Below are positions 63,831 to 64,000 of a stretch of 64,000 nucleotides of DNA, piece after piece. The DNA is taken from NCBI GenBank assembly GCA_022509165.1, contig JAFLTT010000005.1, positions 152,737-216,736 of the forward strand, read 5' to 3'. This stretch comes from Muribaculaceae bacterium. GTDB taxonomy: Bacteria > Bacteroidota > Bacteroidia > Bacteroidales > Muribaculaceae. Both the position numbers and the translations under genes were made by a program. Every line of letters begins with the position of its first letter. The stretch's first letter is position 1. Under the pieces are notes generated by a model. That model was not told the origin of the DNA. It saw only the letters and a program-made list of their open reading frames with translations, and ran no database searches.

Positions 63831-64000
63831 TTATTGACCTAAAACCATGGAATATTCTATTCTAACACCAAGAGCATTCATAATCCTATAAAAGGTAGAA
63901 ATGCGGGGTTCCGTTATTCCTTTTTCAACATGTGATATATATGATCGATTACTTCCGATTCTGCGTGCCAATTCAGCCTGGGTAATTTTAGCTTTCTTGC
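63831..64000 (-). CDS. XRE-family HTH protein, C-terminal part
   Basis: The reading frame enters from beyond the right end and stops at 63831. The visible 55 residues include KITQAELARRIGSNRSYISH and VEKGITEPRISTFYRIMNAL, a Cro/C1-type helix-turn-helix as in HigA-type antitoxins. The partner gene, if any, is outside the window. The gap 63594-63830 is AT-rich with nothing recognised. Confidence 0.8.
   Translation of the reverse strand, partial: KKAKITQAELARRIGSNRSYISHVEKGITEPRISTFYRIMNALGVRIEYSMVLGQ

Overview
The window looks like a chromosomal segment of a gut-type Bacteroidales bacterium, possibly Muribaculaceae-like; the family is an inference. Evidence: many genes are preceded by the Bacteroidetes -7 element TAnnTTTG, often with a TTTG or TTG -33 element 19-20 bp upstream, and Shine-Dalgarno signals are mostly absent. 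Several surface proteins end in a type IX secretion (T9SS)-like sorting tail. Bacteroidetes families such as DUF3078, DUF4491, DUF1599 and BT_3928 are present.

Layout. 1-24.9 kb is mostly core genome: the end of an argE-like gene and argH; two HU-type genes, one a membrane HU-LysM fusion; a minus-strand run parE-coaD-S41 protease-DUF3078-two small secreted proteins; an SDR gene divergent from an unusual integrase-like/NusG-like fusion; rpmH divergent from rsmG; MBL hydrolase, DUF3108, trxA, glutamine synthetase, a BT_3928/DUF1599 pair, three tRNAs, DUF4491, the agmatine-to-putrescine pair aguA-aguB, and a C10 protease. 24.9-39.9 kb is a duplicated surface-protein region. Each unit has a NYN ribonuclease gene with a hairpin/terminator leader, tail-to-tail with a Big_2/T9SS surface gene. 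The second unit carries an operon of a dockerin-bearing subtilase and a cohesin-like protein. Between the units lie a DUF234-type ATPase and a YafQ-like toxin-antitoxin pair. 39.9-43.7 kb holds an arsenic cluster (arsR, thioredoxin-like, arsD, arsA) ending in a CDF transporter with no arsenite permease. 43.7-46.1 kb has a DUF4143 ATPase flanked by direct repeats, a remnant of a second one, and a kinase-like gene. 46.5-56.4 kb has a lipoprotein, a structured RNA with terminator, and an apparent synthase-dependent exopolysaccharide operon (HEAT membrane protein, GT2 synthase, TPR-barrel exporter, glycosidase-like lipoprotein, DUF1573).

56.4-64 kb is an AT-rich accessory island that I consider the most novel part. 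A WYL regulator (62600-63520) and a divergent promoter pair near 58.1 kb share the operator CTGCC-N7-GGCAG, each copy exactly 10 bp upstream of a -7 box, so three promoters probably form one regulon. Inside the island are two tandem, diverged copies of a structured RNA of roughly 220-250 nt. Each has its own promoter, the same upstream box at the same spacing, and compensatory changes in its closing stem. Around them are several very small proteins (two zinc ribbons, a 39-aa and an acidic 36-aa product), unrecognised AT-rich genes and a stand-alone HNH-like nuclease. The window ends inside an XRE-type regulator.

All family assignments come from reading motifs; no database search was run.
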